Part shown: positions 26,601-35,769 of the stretch, in pieces
Numbering within the stretch: position 1 is the first letter of the stretch
Layout of the letters: each line of letters starts with the position of its first letter
DNA from: Pseudogemmobacter lacusdianii
GTDB taxonomy: Bacteria > Pseudomonadota > Alphaproteobacteria > Rhodobacterales > Rhodobacteraceae
Reading direction: 5' to 3'
Length of the DNA stretch: 64,000 nucleotides
Assembly (NCBI RefSeq): GCF_030848395.1
Contig: NZ_JAVDBT010000001.1
Span: 186,001 to 250,000, forward strand
Made by a program: the position numbers and the translations under genes
The notes under the pieces: model-generated
Database searches by the model: none
Told to the model about the DNA's origin: nothing
Seen by the model: only the letters and a program-made list of their open reading frames with translations

Positions 26601-27596
26601 ATGCGCTGGATACTGGTTGGGGCAAGCACGATTGCGGCTGAACATATGATCGGCGCCTTTCGGGGGCAGGGTCATGCGGTGGTGCATGTCGTCTCGACCA
26701 CGGCGGCGCGGGCGGCGGAATTTGCGGCCACGCATGGGATTGCGGGTTCGGGCGACGATCTGACGGCGGCTTTGGCGGCGGGGGATGCGGTCTATATCTC
26801 CTCGACCAATGAAAAGCACCGCGCGCAGGCTTTGGCGGCGATTGCGGCGGGCAAGCATGTTTTGTGCGAAAAGCCCTTGGCGATGAGCGTGGCTGAGGCG
26901 CGGGAGATGGTTGAGGCGGCCGATGCCGCGGGGGTGGTTTTTGCCACCAACCATCATTTGCGCTGCTCGGGCAGTCATCGCAAGGTGCGGGAGTTGATCG
27001 AGGGCGGCCGGATTGGTCGGGTGCTTTCGTTGCGGATTTTCCATGCCGTGCATCTGCCGCCGCATTTGCAGGGCTGGCGGATCACCGATCCCGGCGCGGG
27101 GGGCGGCGTGATCCCCGATATCACGGTGCATAACGCTGATGTGGCGCGGTTCTTGCTGGGGGAAGATCCGCAAGAGGTGGTGGCGCAGATGGCGGCCTCG
27201 GGGCTGGGGCAGGGGGTCGAGGATTCGGCGATGTCGATCTGGTCGATGCCCTCGGGCGCGATGGTGTTTTCCCATGAGAGCTTCACCCATCCCTTTGCAG
27301 GCTCGGGGCTGGAGGTGCATGGCACCGAGGGGTCGATCTTTGCGCGGGGCGTGATGACGCAGCGGCCCTTGGGCGAGATTGAGCTGGTGAGTGCGGCGGG
27401 GCGCGAGGCTATCCCCTTCTCGGAGCACAATCTTTACAGCATGGGCGTGGCGGAATTTGCTTCTGCGGTCGAAGGCAAGGGCCGTCCGGCGGCGGATGGC
27501 TGGGACGGGGTTGCCTCGCTCACGGTGGCTTTCGCGGTGCGGGAGGCGGCGCGGACCGGGGTGAAGCAAGCGGTGAAGATCGGCGGTGCGGTATGA
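26601..27596 (+). CDS. Gfo/Idh/MocA family oxidoreductase
   Basis: 331 residues. An N-terminal NAD(P)-binding fold starts at MRWILVGASTIAAEHM, and the family signature EKPLAMS with the catalytic lysine is at about residue 91-97 (HVLCEKPLAMSVAEA). The C-terminal half has the HNADVARFLLGEDP segment expected near the active site. These enzymes oxidise or reduce sugars, inositols and related polyols. GAGGAGGGAG precedes the start. It is first in the operon behind the LacI-type operators and overlaps the CoA-transferase gene by ATG-A. Confidence 0.88.
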   Translation: MRWILVGASTIAAEHMIGAFRGQGHAVVHVVSTTAARAAEFAATHGIAGSGDDLTAALAAGDAVYISSTNEKHRAQALAAIAAGKHVLCEKPLAMSVAEAREMVEAADAAGVVFATNHHLRCSGSHRKVRELIEGGRIGRVLSLRIFHAVHLPPHLQGWRITDPGAGGGVIPDITVHNADVARFLLGEDPQEVVAQMAASGLGQGVEDSAMSIWSMPSGAMVFSHESFTHPFAGSGLEVHGTEGSIFARGVMTQRPLGEIELVSAAGREAIPFSEHNLYSMGVAEFASAVEGKGRPAADGWDGVASLTVAFAVREAARTGVKQAVKIGGAV

Positions 27597-29164
27597 GCAA
27601 GCTGGTCTCGGCCGCGGAGGCGGTTGCGCGCATCGGTGATGGCGCGGTGGTTACGGTCTCGTCCTCTTCGGCCTTGGGCTGCCCGGATCTGGTGCTGAAA
27701 GCCTTGGGCGAGCGCTTCCGGGCCGAGGGGCATCCGCGGGGGCTGACCACGCTGCATCCGATTGCGGCGGGCGATATGTATGGCGTGAAGGGGATTGATT
27801 GGATCGCGCAGGACGGGCTTTTGGCGCGGGTTCTGGCGGGGTCTTACCCTTCGGGCTCGTCCAATCTGCCGATGCCCGAGATCTGGAAAATGATTACCGA
27901 AGAACGGGTTGAGGCCTATAACGTGCCTTCGGGGATCATGTTCGACATGCACCGCGAGGCGGCGGCGCGGCGGCCGGGGGTGATGACGCGGGTCGGGCTG
28001 AAGACCTTTGTCGATCCGGTGCGGCAGGGCTGCGCGATGAACGCCAAAGCGGCGGCGAAGCCGATTGTCTCTCGCGTCGAATTCGGCGGCGAGACTTGGC
28101 TGCATTTCCCCAATATCCAGCCCAATGTCTGCATTCTGCGCGCCACCACGGCGGATGAATGGGGCAATCTGACCTATGAGCATGAGGGTGCTTATCTGGG
28201 CGGCTTGGAGCAGGCGATTGCCACCCGCAACAATGGCGGGCTGGTGATTGCGCAGGTGAAGCGGGTCACCGCGCGCGGGTCTTTGCGGCCGCATGATGTG
28301 CGGGTGCCGGGGCATCTTGTCGATCTTATCGTGCAAGATCGTGAGCAAAAACAAACCACTGAGACGCCCTATGATCCGGCGATCTCGGGTGAGGTGATCC
28401 GGCCTTGGTCAAGCTTCTCCTTGGCCGAGCATGGGGTTGAGAAGGTCATCGCCCGGCGCGCCGCGATGGAGCTGCGCAAGGGGATGACAGCCAATTTGGG
28501 CTTTGGCATCTCGGCCATGGTGCCGCGCGTTTTGCTGGAAGAGGGCCAAGCGCAGGCGGTCACTTGGGCGATTGAGCAGGGCGCGGTGGGCGGCATGCCA
28601 TTGACCGGATTTGCCTTTGGCTGTGCCTCGAATGCCGATGCCTATGTGCCTTCGCCGCAGCAGTTTATCTACTTCCAAGGCGGCGGGTTCGATATGTCGT
28701 TCCTCTCGTTCATGGAGGTTGATGTGCAGGGCAACGTCAATGTCTCAAAACTGGGCAAGAAACCCTATTTGACGGCGGGTTGCGGCGGGTTTGTCGATAT
28801 CACCTCGGCCGCGAAGAAGCTGGTTTTCTCGGGCTGGTTTGAGGCTGGCGCGCAGATTGACTTGGACAAATCAGGCCTTCGTGTCTCCCAGCCGGGGAAA
28901 TTTACCAAGATGGTTGCAGAAGTCGAACATGTCACCTTTTCGGGTGAGCGTGCGCGGGAACAAGGACAAGACGTGCTTTATATTACGGAACGCTGCGTGA
29001 TGCGGCTGTCGGATCAAGGGCTGGTGGCCACCGAGATCATGCCCGGCATCAATGCTGAGCGGGATATTGTGGCGGCATCTGAAGGCCGGGTGCGGATTGC
29101 GGAGAATGCGGTGACGATGCCGCTGAGCCTTTTGGCGGAAGGTCCGATGGGGTGGTCGGCATGA
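27593..29164 (+). CDS. Acyl-CoA:acetate/3-ketoacid CoA-transferase (YdiF/propionate CoA-transferase type)
   Basis: 523 residues, a fused alpha-beta family I CoA-transferase. The putative catalytic glutamate is Glu328 in AIEQGAVGG, the position that forms the glutamyl-CoA intermediate in this family. The N-terminal half contains the TVSSSSALGCPDLVLKALG start and the NVPSGIMFDMHREAA segment typical of YdiF. It would move CoA from a donor such as acetyl-CoA onto a carboxylic acid produced by the pathway. Overlaps both neighbours by ATG-A. Confidence 0.87.
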   Translation: MSKLVSAAEAVARIGDGAVVTVSSSSALGCPDLVLKALGERFRAEGHPRGLTTLHPIAAGDMYGVKGIDWIAQDGLLARVLAGSYPSGSSNLPMPEIWKMITEERVEAYNVPSGIMFDMHREAAARRPGVMTRVGLKTFVDPVRQGCAMNAKAAAKPIVSRVEFGGETWLHFPNIQPNVCILRATTADEWGNLTYEHEGAYLGGLEQAIATRNNGGLVIAQVKRVTARGSLRPHDVRVPGHLVDLIVQDREQKQTTETPYDPAISGEVIRPWSSFSLAEHGVEKVIARRAAMELRKGMTANLGFGISAMVPRVLLEEGQAQAVTWAIEQGAVGGMPLTGFAFGCASNADAYVPSPQQFIYFQGGGFDMSFLSFMEVDVQGNVNVSKLGKKPYLTAGCGGFVDITSAAKKLVFSGWFEAGAQIDLDKSGLRVSQPGKFTKMVAEVEHVTFSGERAREQGQDVLYITERCVMRLSDQGLVATEIMPGINAERDIVAASEGRVRIAENAVTMPLSLLAEGPMGWSA

Positions 29165-29928
29165 GCTCTTTGGATCTGACGATTTCCGGCGCGGTGGCCG
29201 AGCTGCGGCTCAATAACCCCAGCAAGCTTAATTGCTTCACCAATGACATGCTGGCGCAATTGGCCGGACATCTGGAGCGGGTTGAGGGCGACCCAGTTGT
29301 GCGGGCTTTGATCGTGACGGGCGAGGGCAGCCGGGCGTTTTGCTCGGGCGCGGATATCAACGCTTGGGGGCCTTTGGGTCCGGCGGAATTTGCGCGCCAT
29401 TGGGTGCGCAGCGGGCATCGCCTCTTTGACCGGCTGGCGCGGCTGGCCAAGCCGACGATTGCGGCGATGAATGGCCATGCCTTTGGCGGCGGGCTGGAGC
29501 TGGCCGCGGCTTGCGACATTCGCGTGATGGTTCCGAGTGCCACCATTGCCTTGCCGGAAGCGGGCGTCGGTGTGGTGCCGGGTTGGTCGGGCACGCAGCG
29601 GCTGGCGCGGCTGATCCCCGAGCCGGTTTTGAAGGAAATGGCGCTCTTTGGCCGCCGCCTGAGTGCCGAGCGCGCGCTCCAGCTGGGCTTCATTGCCGAA
29701 CTGGCCGAGGATGCAAATGCCGCCGCCCATGCCATTGCCGAGAAGGCGCTGGGCCTGTCGCCGCGCTCGGTTGAGATCAACAAGGCGATGATCCATGCCG
29801 CGCAAGGCGAGGATCGTGCCGCTATGGTCGAGGCCTTGGGCTCGGCTGCCATCGGGGCCAGTGCCGACCGCGAAGAGGGCGTTGCCGCCTTCCGCGAAAA
29901 GCGCCCGCCACAATTTACAGGACTGTAA
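29161..29928 (+). CDS. Enoyl-CoA hydratase/isomerase family protein
   Basis: 255 residues, crotonase fold. The oxyanion loop is FCSGADI and the signature NGHAFGGGLELAAACDIR is present. Both glutamates needed for hydration in classical enoyl-CoA hydratase are conserved: Glu113 (GGGLE) and Glu133 (LPEAGVG). True hydratase activity is therefore plausible rather than isomerase only. The start overlaps the CoA-transferase stop (ATG-A); an in-frame ATG three codons earlier is less likely. Substrate unknown. Confidence 0.9.
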   Translation: MSSLDLTISGAVAELRLNNPSKLNCFTNDMLAQLAGHLERVEGDPVVRALIVTGEGSRAFCSGADINAWGPLGPAEFARHWVRSGHRLFDRLARLAKPTIAAMNGHAFGGGLELAAACDIRVMVPSATIALPEAGVGVVPGWSGTQRLARLIPEPVLKEMALFGRRLSAERALQLGFIAELAEDANAAAHAIAEKALGLSPRSVEINKAMIHAAQGEDRAAMVEALGSAAIGASADREEGVAAFREKRPPQFTGL

Positions 29929-29930
29929 CG

Positions 29931-31457
29931 ATGAGCGATTTGACCCTGATTCCGGCTGTGTCCATGGCTTTGCCGGAAACCCCCTACCACGCGCGCCATT
30001 TCATCAATGGTGTCTATTGTGACAGCGCCGATGGTGTGGTGACCGAGCGGATTTCGCCCTCACATGGCGTGGTGGTGAGCCGGGCGGCGCGGGGCGGGGT
30101 CGCTGAGACAGAGGCCGCGATTGCGGCGGCGCGGGCGGCCTTTGACGATGGCCGTTGGAGCGGGCTTTCGGGCAAGGCGCGCGCCACGGTGCTCTTCCGC
30201 GTGGCGGATTTGATTGAGAAAAACGTCGAGCGGCTGGCGCTTTTGGAGACGTTGGAATCCGGCAAGCCGATCAGCCAGTCGCGCGGCGAATGTGGCGGCG
30301 TGGCGGATCTGTGGCGTTATGCGGCCTCACTCGCCCGCACGTCGCATGGCGACAGCCATAATAATCTGGGCGAGGATATGCTCGCCATGGTGATGAAAGA
30401 GCCGATTGGCGTCGTCTCGATCATCACGCCGTGGAATTTCCCGTTTTGGATCTTGGGGCAAAAGCTGCCCTATGCGCTGGCTGCGGGCTGCACCTGCGTG
30501 GTGAAACCCTCGGAGATGACGCCTTCGACCACGGCGATCTTGGGCGAGATCTTGAACGAGGCGGGGATGCCTGCGGGCGTGGTCAATATCGTGCTGGGTC
30601 TGGGCCAGCCGGTTGGCGCTTTGATGGCGGAACATCCGTCGGTGGATATGGTGACTTTCACCGGATCGACGGCGGTGGGGCGGTCGATCACCGCCGCCGC
30701 CTCGGGCACGCTGAAGAAGGTGGCGCTGGAGCTGGGCGGGAAGAACCCGCAGGTGATTTTCCCCGATGCCGATCTGGAAAGCGCCGCCGATGCGGTGACC
30801 TTTGGCGTCTATTTCAACGTTGGACAATGCTGCAATGCGGGCAGCCGGATCATCGTGCATGAGGATATTGCCGAGGCCTTTACCGCCCGCGTGATGGAGC
30901 TGTCGCGCAAGGTGGCCTTTGGCGATCCTTTGGATCCGCGCACCCAAGTGGGGGCGATCGTCACCCCGGCGCATCAGCAAAAGATTGACGGTTTTGTGCA
31001 GGCCGCAAAAGCGGATGGTGCCAAGATTGCCATGGGCGGCGGCGCGCTTTCCGTGCCGGGTTTGACGGGGGAATTCTACCAGCCCACCGTCATCACCGGC
31101 GTACGTCCAGAGATGGCGATTGCCCGCGATGAGGTCTTTGGCCCGGTGCTTTCGGTCCTGACCTTCCGGACGCTTGACGAAGCGATCCGCTTGACCAACG
31201 ATGCCTCATACGGACTGTCGGCGGGGGTGTGGAGTGAGAATGTCCACACCTGTCTTGAGTTTGCTCGCCGCGCGCAGGCTGGCACGGTTTGGACCAACAC
31301 TTGGATGGATGGCTTCGCCGAGGTTTCATTTGGAGGAATGAAGCAATCGGGTCTGGGGCGTGAGAATGGTCGCTACGGAATGGAGGAATTTCTTGAGGTG
31401 AAATCGCTGGTCATGCGCATCGGTCGCAGCCGCGCACCTTGGGTGAAAAGCATCTGA
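29931..31457 (+). CDS. NAD(P)-dependent aldehyde dehydrogenase
   Basis: 508 residues of the ALDH superfamily. Active-site residues are intact: Asn169 (PWNFP), Glu267 (ELGGKNPQ) and Cys301 (GQCCNAGSR); the cofactor loop is FTGSTAVGR. It resembles betaine aldehyde and hydroxymuconic-semialdehyde dehydrogenases, but it lies far from betA and within the sugar-type operon, so another aldehyde is more likely. It begins 2 bp after the hydratase gene. Expected to turn the aldehyde made by a GMC enzyme into the acid used by the CoA-transferase (inference). Confidence 0.9.
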   Translation: MSDLTLIPAVSMALPETPYHARHFINGVYCDSADGVVTERISPSHGVVVSRAARGGVAETEAAIAAARAAFDDGRWSGLSGKARATVLFRVADLIEKNVERLALLETLESGKPISQSRGECGGVADLWRYAASLARTSHGDSHNNLGEDMLAMVMKEPIGVVSIITPWNFPFWILGQKLPYALAAGCTCVVKPSEMTPSTTAILGEILNEAGMPAGVVNIVLGLGQPVGALMAEHPSVDMVTFTGSTAVGRSITAAASGTLKKVALELGGKNPQVIFPDADLESAADAVTFGVYFNVGQCCNAGSRIIVHEDIAEAFTARVMELSRKVAFGDPLDPRTQVGAIVTPAHQQKIDGFVQAAKADGAKIAMGGGALSVPGLTGEFYQPTVITGVRPEMAIARDEVFGPVLSVLTFRTLDEAIRLTNDASYGLSAGVWSENVHTCLEFARRAQAGTVWTNTWMDGFAEVSFGGMKQSGLGRENGRYGMEEFLEVKSLVMRIGRSRAPWVKSI

Positions 31458-31512
31458 CCTCGGACAGCTGGGGCAGGGACTGAATACAACGCAACGATGG
31501 GAGGAAAACCGT

Positions 31513-32772
31513 ATGCGTGGATTCAAGGGCTTGAAGATGACAATGGCAGCGGCGCTGCTGGCCTCGACCGCCAGCATGGCCGTGGCCGAGGATGTTGAGG
31601 TTCTGCACTGGTGGACCGCTGGCGGGGAGGCCGCGGCTCTGAACGTGCTGAAAGAGGATTTGGCCAGCAAGGGCATTGGCTGGGTCGATATGCCGGTCGC
31701 CGGTGGCGGCGGTGAAGCGGCGATGACGGCTTTGCGCGCCCGCGTCACCGCAGGCGATGCGCCGACGGCCGTGCAGATGCTGGGCTTTGACATCCTGGAC
31801 TGGGCGAAAGAAGACGGCGTTCTGGGCAATTTGGATGAGGTTGCAGCGGCTGAGGGCTGGGATGCGGTGATCCCGGCGGCGCTGCAGGCGTTTTCGAAAT
31901 ATGACGGCCATTGGATCGCGGCTCCGGTCAACGTCCACTCGACCAACTGGGTTTGGATCAACAAAGCCGCTCTGGATGCGACCGGCCTTGGCGAGCCGAC
32001 CAATTTCGACGAGCTGGTCGCGGTTCTGGATAAGATGAAAGAGGCCGGGATCACCCCGATCGCGCATGGCGGCCAAGCGTGGCAGGACGGCACCGTCTTT
32101 GACGCTTTGGTGCTGGCGCAAGGCTCTGATTTCTACAAAGCGGCCTTTGTGGATCTGGACCCGGCGGCGCTGGGCGGCGCGCAAATGGCGACGGCTTTCG
32201 ACCAACTTCTGAAGCTGCGCACCTATTTTGACGACAACTTCTCGGGCCGCGATTGGAACCTTGCCTCGAGCATGGTGATCAATGGCGAGGCCGGCATGCA
32301 GTTCATGGGTGACTGGGCCAAGGGCGAGTTCCTGAAGGCCGGCAAAGTGCCGGGCACGGATTTCGTCTGCATTCGCTTCCCGGGCACCCAAGGTTCGGTC
32401 ACGTTTAACTCGGACCAATTCGTGATGTTCAACGTGCAAGGCGAGGGCAAGAAAGCCGCCCAAGCCGCGATGGCATCGGCGATTGAAAGCCCGACCTTCC
32501 AAGCCGCCTTTAACGTGGTCAAAGGCTCGGTCCCGGCTCGCACCGATGTGCCGGACACCGATTTCGATGATTGCGGCAAGAAGGGCATGAAGGATCTGGC
32601 CGAAGCCAGCGCGAATGGCGCGCTTCACGGCTCGATGGCGCATGGCCACGGCGCACCGGCTGCGGTGAAAAACGCCACCTATGACGTGATCACCGCCGTG
32701 GTGAACGGCGAATACAGCGATGGCGCTTCGGCGGCGACGGCTTTGGCCGATGCCGTGGCTGCGGCGCAATAA
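31513..32772 (+). CDS. Glucose-type carbohydrate ABC transporter, substrate-binding protein (GtsA-like)
   Basis: 419 residues with a cleavable signal ([15 protein letters not shown]). The mature start [20 protein letters not shown], then [20 protein letters not shown] and [18 protein letters not shown], closely recalls the glucose/mannose-binding GtsA/GltB group of CUT1 receptors. GGAGG precedes the start. Strong binding proteins of this group take glucose, mannose or galactose, but neighbours here contain no sugar kinase or isomerase, so a glucose-like derivative is possible. Hairpins follow the gene. Confidence 0.9.
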   Translation: MRGFKGLKMTMAAALLASTASMAVAEDVEVLHWWTAGGEAAALNVLKEDLASKGIGWVDMPVAGGGGEAAMTALRARVTAGDAPTAVQMLGFDILDWAKEDGVLGNLDEVAAAEGWDAVIPAALQAFSKYDGHWIAAPVNVHSTNWVWINKAALDATGLGEPTNFDELVAVLDKMKEAGITPIAHGGQAWQDGTVFDALVLAQGSDFYKAAFVDLDPAALGGAQMATAFDQLLKLRTYFDDNFSGRDWNLASSMVINGEAGMQFMGDWAKGEFLKAGKVPGTDFVCIRFPGTQGSVTFNSDQFVMFNVQGEGKKAAQAAMASAIESPTFQAAFNVVKGSVPARTDVPDTDFDDCGKKGMKDLAEASANGALHGSMAHGHGAPAAVKNATYDVITAVVNGEYSDGASAATALADAVAAAQ

Positions 32773-32782
32773 GCGAGACTGT

Positions 32783-32833
32783 CCGGGGGCGGTTTGGCCG
32801 CCCTCGGAGCCTTGCCACTGGGGGTAAGCCCCC
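32783..32833 (+). promoter_or_regulatory. Two hairpins between binding-protein and permease genes
   Basis: CCGGGGGCGG (32783-32792) pairs with CCGCCCTCGG (32798-32807), and GGGGG-TAAG-CCCCC follows at 32820-32833. Such structures after a binding-protein gene usually protect its mRNA 3' end and lower expression of the membrane parts. No T run. Confidence 0.6.
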
Positions 32834-32878
32834 GATCTCGTTTGAGTTTTCACCGCCCGCAGGGAAGGGAGCACCTTT

Positions 32879-33775
32879 ATGGCTGCGCCAGCACCGGCCG
32901 ATTTTCGCACGCGCCTTCAGGATTGGTTGCCCAAGCTAGTGCTTGCGCCCTCCTTCGCGGTGACGATCCTGTTTGTTTACGGCTTCATCATCTTCACGAT
33001 CTTTTTGTCCTTCACCGGCTCAAAGATGCTGCCAAAGTTCGACACTTGGGTCGGGTGGGCGAATTATCACCGGCTGTTTTCGCTGCCCGAGTGGAACATC
33101 GCGCTGAAGAATATTGCCATATTCGCAAGCCTTTACATCATCATCTGCACCGCGATTGGGCTGATGTTGGCGATCTTTCTGGACCAGAAAATCCGCGGCG
33201 AGGGCGGCTTGCGCCCGATCTACCTTTACCCAATGGCGCTAAGCTTCATCGTGACCGGCACGGCGTGGAAATGGTTCCTCGACCCCGGCATCGGGCTTGA
33301 GAATGTGATGCATCAATGGGGCTGGGAGAGTTTCAGCTTCAATTGGATCAAATCCAATACGATGGCGATCTATACGATTGTGATCGCGGCGGTCTGGCAG
33401 ACCTCGGGCTTTGTGATGGCGATGTTCTTGGCGGGGCTGCGCGGCATCGACAATGAGATCTTAAAGGCGGCGCAGATTGATGGTGCGTCGAACTGGCAGC
33501 TCTATCGGCGCATCGTGATCCCGCTGTTGCGCCCGGCTTTCCTGAGCGCTTTCGTGATCCTGAGCCATCTCGCGATCAAATCCTATGACCTCGTGATCGC
33601 ACTGACCAATGGCGGGCCGGGGCGGGCGACCGCGATGCCCGCGACCTTCATGTATTCCTACACTTTCACCCGCAATGAGATGGGGGTGGGGGCGGCCTCG
33701 GCGGTGATCATGCTGATGACGATTGCGGCGATCATGGTGCCTTACCTTTACGCCGAGCTGAAGGAGAAGAAGTGA
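32879..33775 (+). CDS. Carbohydrate ABC transporter permease 1 (CUT1, MalF type)
   Basis: 298 residues with six hydrophobic segments, beginning KLVLAPSFAVTILFVYGFII. The ATPase-contact EAA loop is EILKAAQIDGASNWQLYRRIVIP near residue 200, the MalF-type form. It pairs with permease 2 and the ATPase to form the inner-membrane channel for the ligand of the adjacent binding protein. Its stop overlaps the next start (TGATG). Confidence 0.93.
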   Translation: MAAPAPADFRTRLQDWLPKLVLAPSFAVTILFVYGFIIFTIFLSFTGSKMLPKFDTWVGWANYHRLFSLPEWNIALKNIAIFASLYIIICTAIGLMLAIFLDQKIRGEGGLRPIYLYPMALSFIVTGTAWKWFLDPGIGLENVMHQWGWESFSFNWIKSNTMAIYTIVIAAVWQTSGFVMAMFLAGLRGIDNEILKAAQIDGASNWQLYRRIVIPLLRPAFLSAFVILSHLAIKSYDLVIALTNGGPGRATAMPATFMYSYTFTRNEMGVGAASAVIMLMTIAAIMVPYLYAELKEKK

Positions 33776-34653
33776 TGTCCGCTGTGACCCAAGACACTTC
33801 AGTCTCGACCGGCCGCGTGACCCGCGCCTTCATCTATCTGGTGCTGATCCTGTTCGCTTTGTTCTACCTGCTGCCGCTTTATGTGATGGTGGTGAACTCC
33901 TTGAAACCGCTGCCGGAAATCACCGGCGGCAATATGATGGCTTTGCCGCGCGAATGGACGCTTGAGGCTTGGGGATCAGCTTGGTCGACGGCGCAGATTG
34001 GCGTCTCGCCCACCGGGTTGAAGCCCTATTTCCTCAATTCGATCATGATGGTGGTGCCGGCGGTGGCTTTGTCCACGATGATCGGCGCGATGAACGGTTA
34101 TATCCTGACCAAATGGCGCTTTCGCGGCGATGTTTGGGTGTTCGGGCTGATGCTCTTTTCCTGCTTCATCCCGTTCCAGATCGTGCTGATCCCGATGGCG
34201 CGGGTCTTGGGGATGCTGGGCCTTGCAGGCTCGGTTCCCGGGCTGATTTTGGTGCATTTGGTCTACGGCATCGGCTTTAGCACGCTTTACTTCCGCAACT
34301 ATTATGCCGCCTTCCCGACCGAGCTGGTGCGCGCCGCGCAGATCGATGGCGCGGGCTTCTTCCGCATCTTCTGGCGCATCCTTTTGCCGGTCTCTGGCCC
34401 GATCGCAGTGGTCACGATCATCTGGCAATTCACCAATATCTGGAATGACTTCCTGTTCGGTGCCTCCTTCGGTGGGGTCAACCAGCCGATGACGGTGGCG
34501 CTGAATAACCTCGTGCAATCTTCGACCGGCGTGAAGGAATATAACGTCCATTTCGCCGGCGCGATCCTTGCCGCTCTTCCCACTCTTTTTGTCTACATCG
34601 TCGCGGGGCGTTACTTCGTCCGCGGTCTGATGGCTGGCTCTGTGAAAGGCTGA
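33775..34653 (+). CDS. Carbohydrate ABC transporter permease 2 (CUT1, MalG type)
   Basis: 292 residues from the ATG in TGATG; an in-frame GTG immediately before is an alternative. AAGGAG lies at good spacing. Membrane segments start with YLVLILFALFYLLPLYVMVV and the EAA loop is ELVRAAQIDGAGFFRIFWRI near residue 190. The family marker NSL (VVNSLKP) after the first membrane helix is present. Partner of permease 1. Confidence 0.93.
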   Translation: MSAVTQDTSVSTGRVTRAFIYLVLILFALFYLLPLYVMVVNSLKPLPEITGGNMMALPREWTLEAWGSAWSTAQIGVSPTGLKPYFLNSIMMVVPAVALSTMIGAMNGYILTKWRFRGDVWVFGLMLFSCFIPFQIVLIPMARVLGMLGLAGSVPGLILVHLVYGIGFSTLYFRNYYAAFPTELVRAAQIDGAGFFRIFWRILLPVSGPIAVVTIIWQFTNIWNDFLFGASFGGVNQPMTVALNNLVQSSTGVKEYNVHFAGAILAALPTLFVYIVAGRYFVRGLMAGSVKG

Positions 34654-34656
34654 CCG

Positions 34657-35769
34657 ATGGGCTTTCTTGATATTTCCAACGTCACCAAATCTTACGGCTC
34701 GGTTCAGGTCTTGCACCAAGTCGATATCGCGGTGGAGGAGGGCGAGTTTTTGGTCCTCGTCGGGCCCTCGGGCTGTGGAAAGTCCACGCTTCTCAATATG
34801 ATCGCGGGGCTGGAAAGCATCACCAGCGGTGAGATCCGGATCAAGGATCGCGTGATGAACGGGGTGCATCCGTCGAAGCGCAATATCGCGATGGTGTTCC
34901 AGTCCTACGCTCTCTACCCGAATATGACCGTGGGCCAGAATATGACCTTCGGGCTTGAAATGCATGGCGTGCCGAAGCCCGAGCGCGACAAGGCTTTGGC
35001 CGATGTGGCTAAGCTTTTGCAAATCGACCATCTTTTGGACCGCAAGCCGGGGCAGCTTTCCGGTGGGCAGCGGCAAAGGGTGGCGATGGGGCGGGCCTTG
35101 GTGCGCGACCCGGATGTGTTTTTGTTCGATGAGCCGTTGTCGAACCTTGATGCAAAGCTGCGCGTCGATATGCGGACTGAGATTAAGAAACTCCATCAAA
35201 AGCTGAAGACGACAATTGTTTATGTGACGCATGACCAGATCGAGGCGCTGACGCTGTCGACGCGGATTGCGGTGATGAACAAGGGGTTTGTGCAGCAACT
35301 CGGCACGCCGAAGGAGATCTATGATCAGCCGGCGAACCTGTTTGTGGCGACCTTCATGGGCAGCCCGGCGATGAATATCATCCCGACAAAAGTGGTGCTG
35401 GAAGGCGATGCGCCGCATGCCGAGCTGAGTGATGCCGAGGGCAACCGGGTGCTTCTGGCGCTCAATCAGCGCAACCTGACCGCTTGGGCGGGGCGCGAGA
35501 TCCTTCTGGGGATCCGGCCCGAGGCGATCACCGATCCGGAAGGGGCGGATCGCAACTCGGGGTCGATCCGGCCGCTGTCGAATGTGGTCACAGTGACCGA
35601 GCCTGCGGGAGCGGATACCTTCGTCACCATGAGCCTTTCGGGCAAGGATGTGATCGCAAGGATGCGGGCGGATGCGGCGGTGCATCCGGGGCAAAGGTTT
35701 GAGTTTGCGGTGAATATGGAAAAGGCCGTGGCCTTTGATCCGCAGACCGAGGCACGGATTACCCCCTGA
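34657..35769 (+). CDS. Carbohydrate ABC transporter ATPase (UgpC/MsmK type)
   Basis: 370 residues. Walker A GPSGCGKST is at 37-45, the signature LSGGQRQRVAMGRAL near 134, Walker B VFLFDEPLSNLDAKL, and the switch histidine in YVTHD. A C-terminal TOBE/OB regulatory region (LLGIRPEAI and onward) follows, as in MalK/UgpC. The stretch IEALTLSTRIAVMNKG differs from the usual EAMTLADRI, a harmless variant. It powers the importer and starts 3 bp after permease 2; it overlaps the next gene by TGATG. Confidence 0.94.
   Translation: MGFLDISNVTKSYGSVQVLHQVDIAVEEGEFLVLVGPSGCGKSTLLNMIAGLESITSGEIRIKDRVMNGVHPSKRNIAMVFQSYALYPNMTVGQNMTFGLEMHGVPKPERDKALADVAKLLQIDHLLDRKPGQLSGGQRQRVAMGRALVRDPDVFLFDEPLSNLDAKLRVDMRTEIKKLHQKLKTTIVYVTHDQIEALTLSTRIAVMNKGFVQQLGTPKEIYDQPANLFVATFMGSPAMNIIPTKVVLEGDAPHAELSDAEGNRVLLALNQRNLTAWAGREILLGIRPEAITDPEGADRNSGSIRPLSNVVTVTEPAGADTFVTMSLSGKDVIARMRADAAVHPGQRFEFAVNMEKAVAFDPQTEARITP

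Noticed and set aside
29931-31457. Aldehyde dehydrogenase as the missing BetB
   Set aside because: It sits inside the LacI-controlled operon with a sugar importer, 24 kb from betA, and no BetI palindrome is nearby. Its substrate is probably different.
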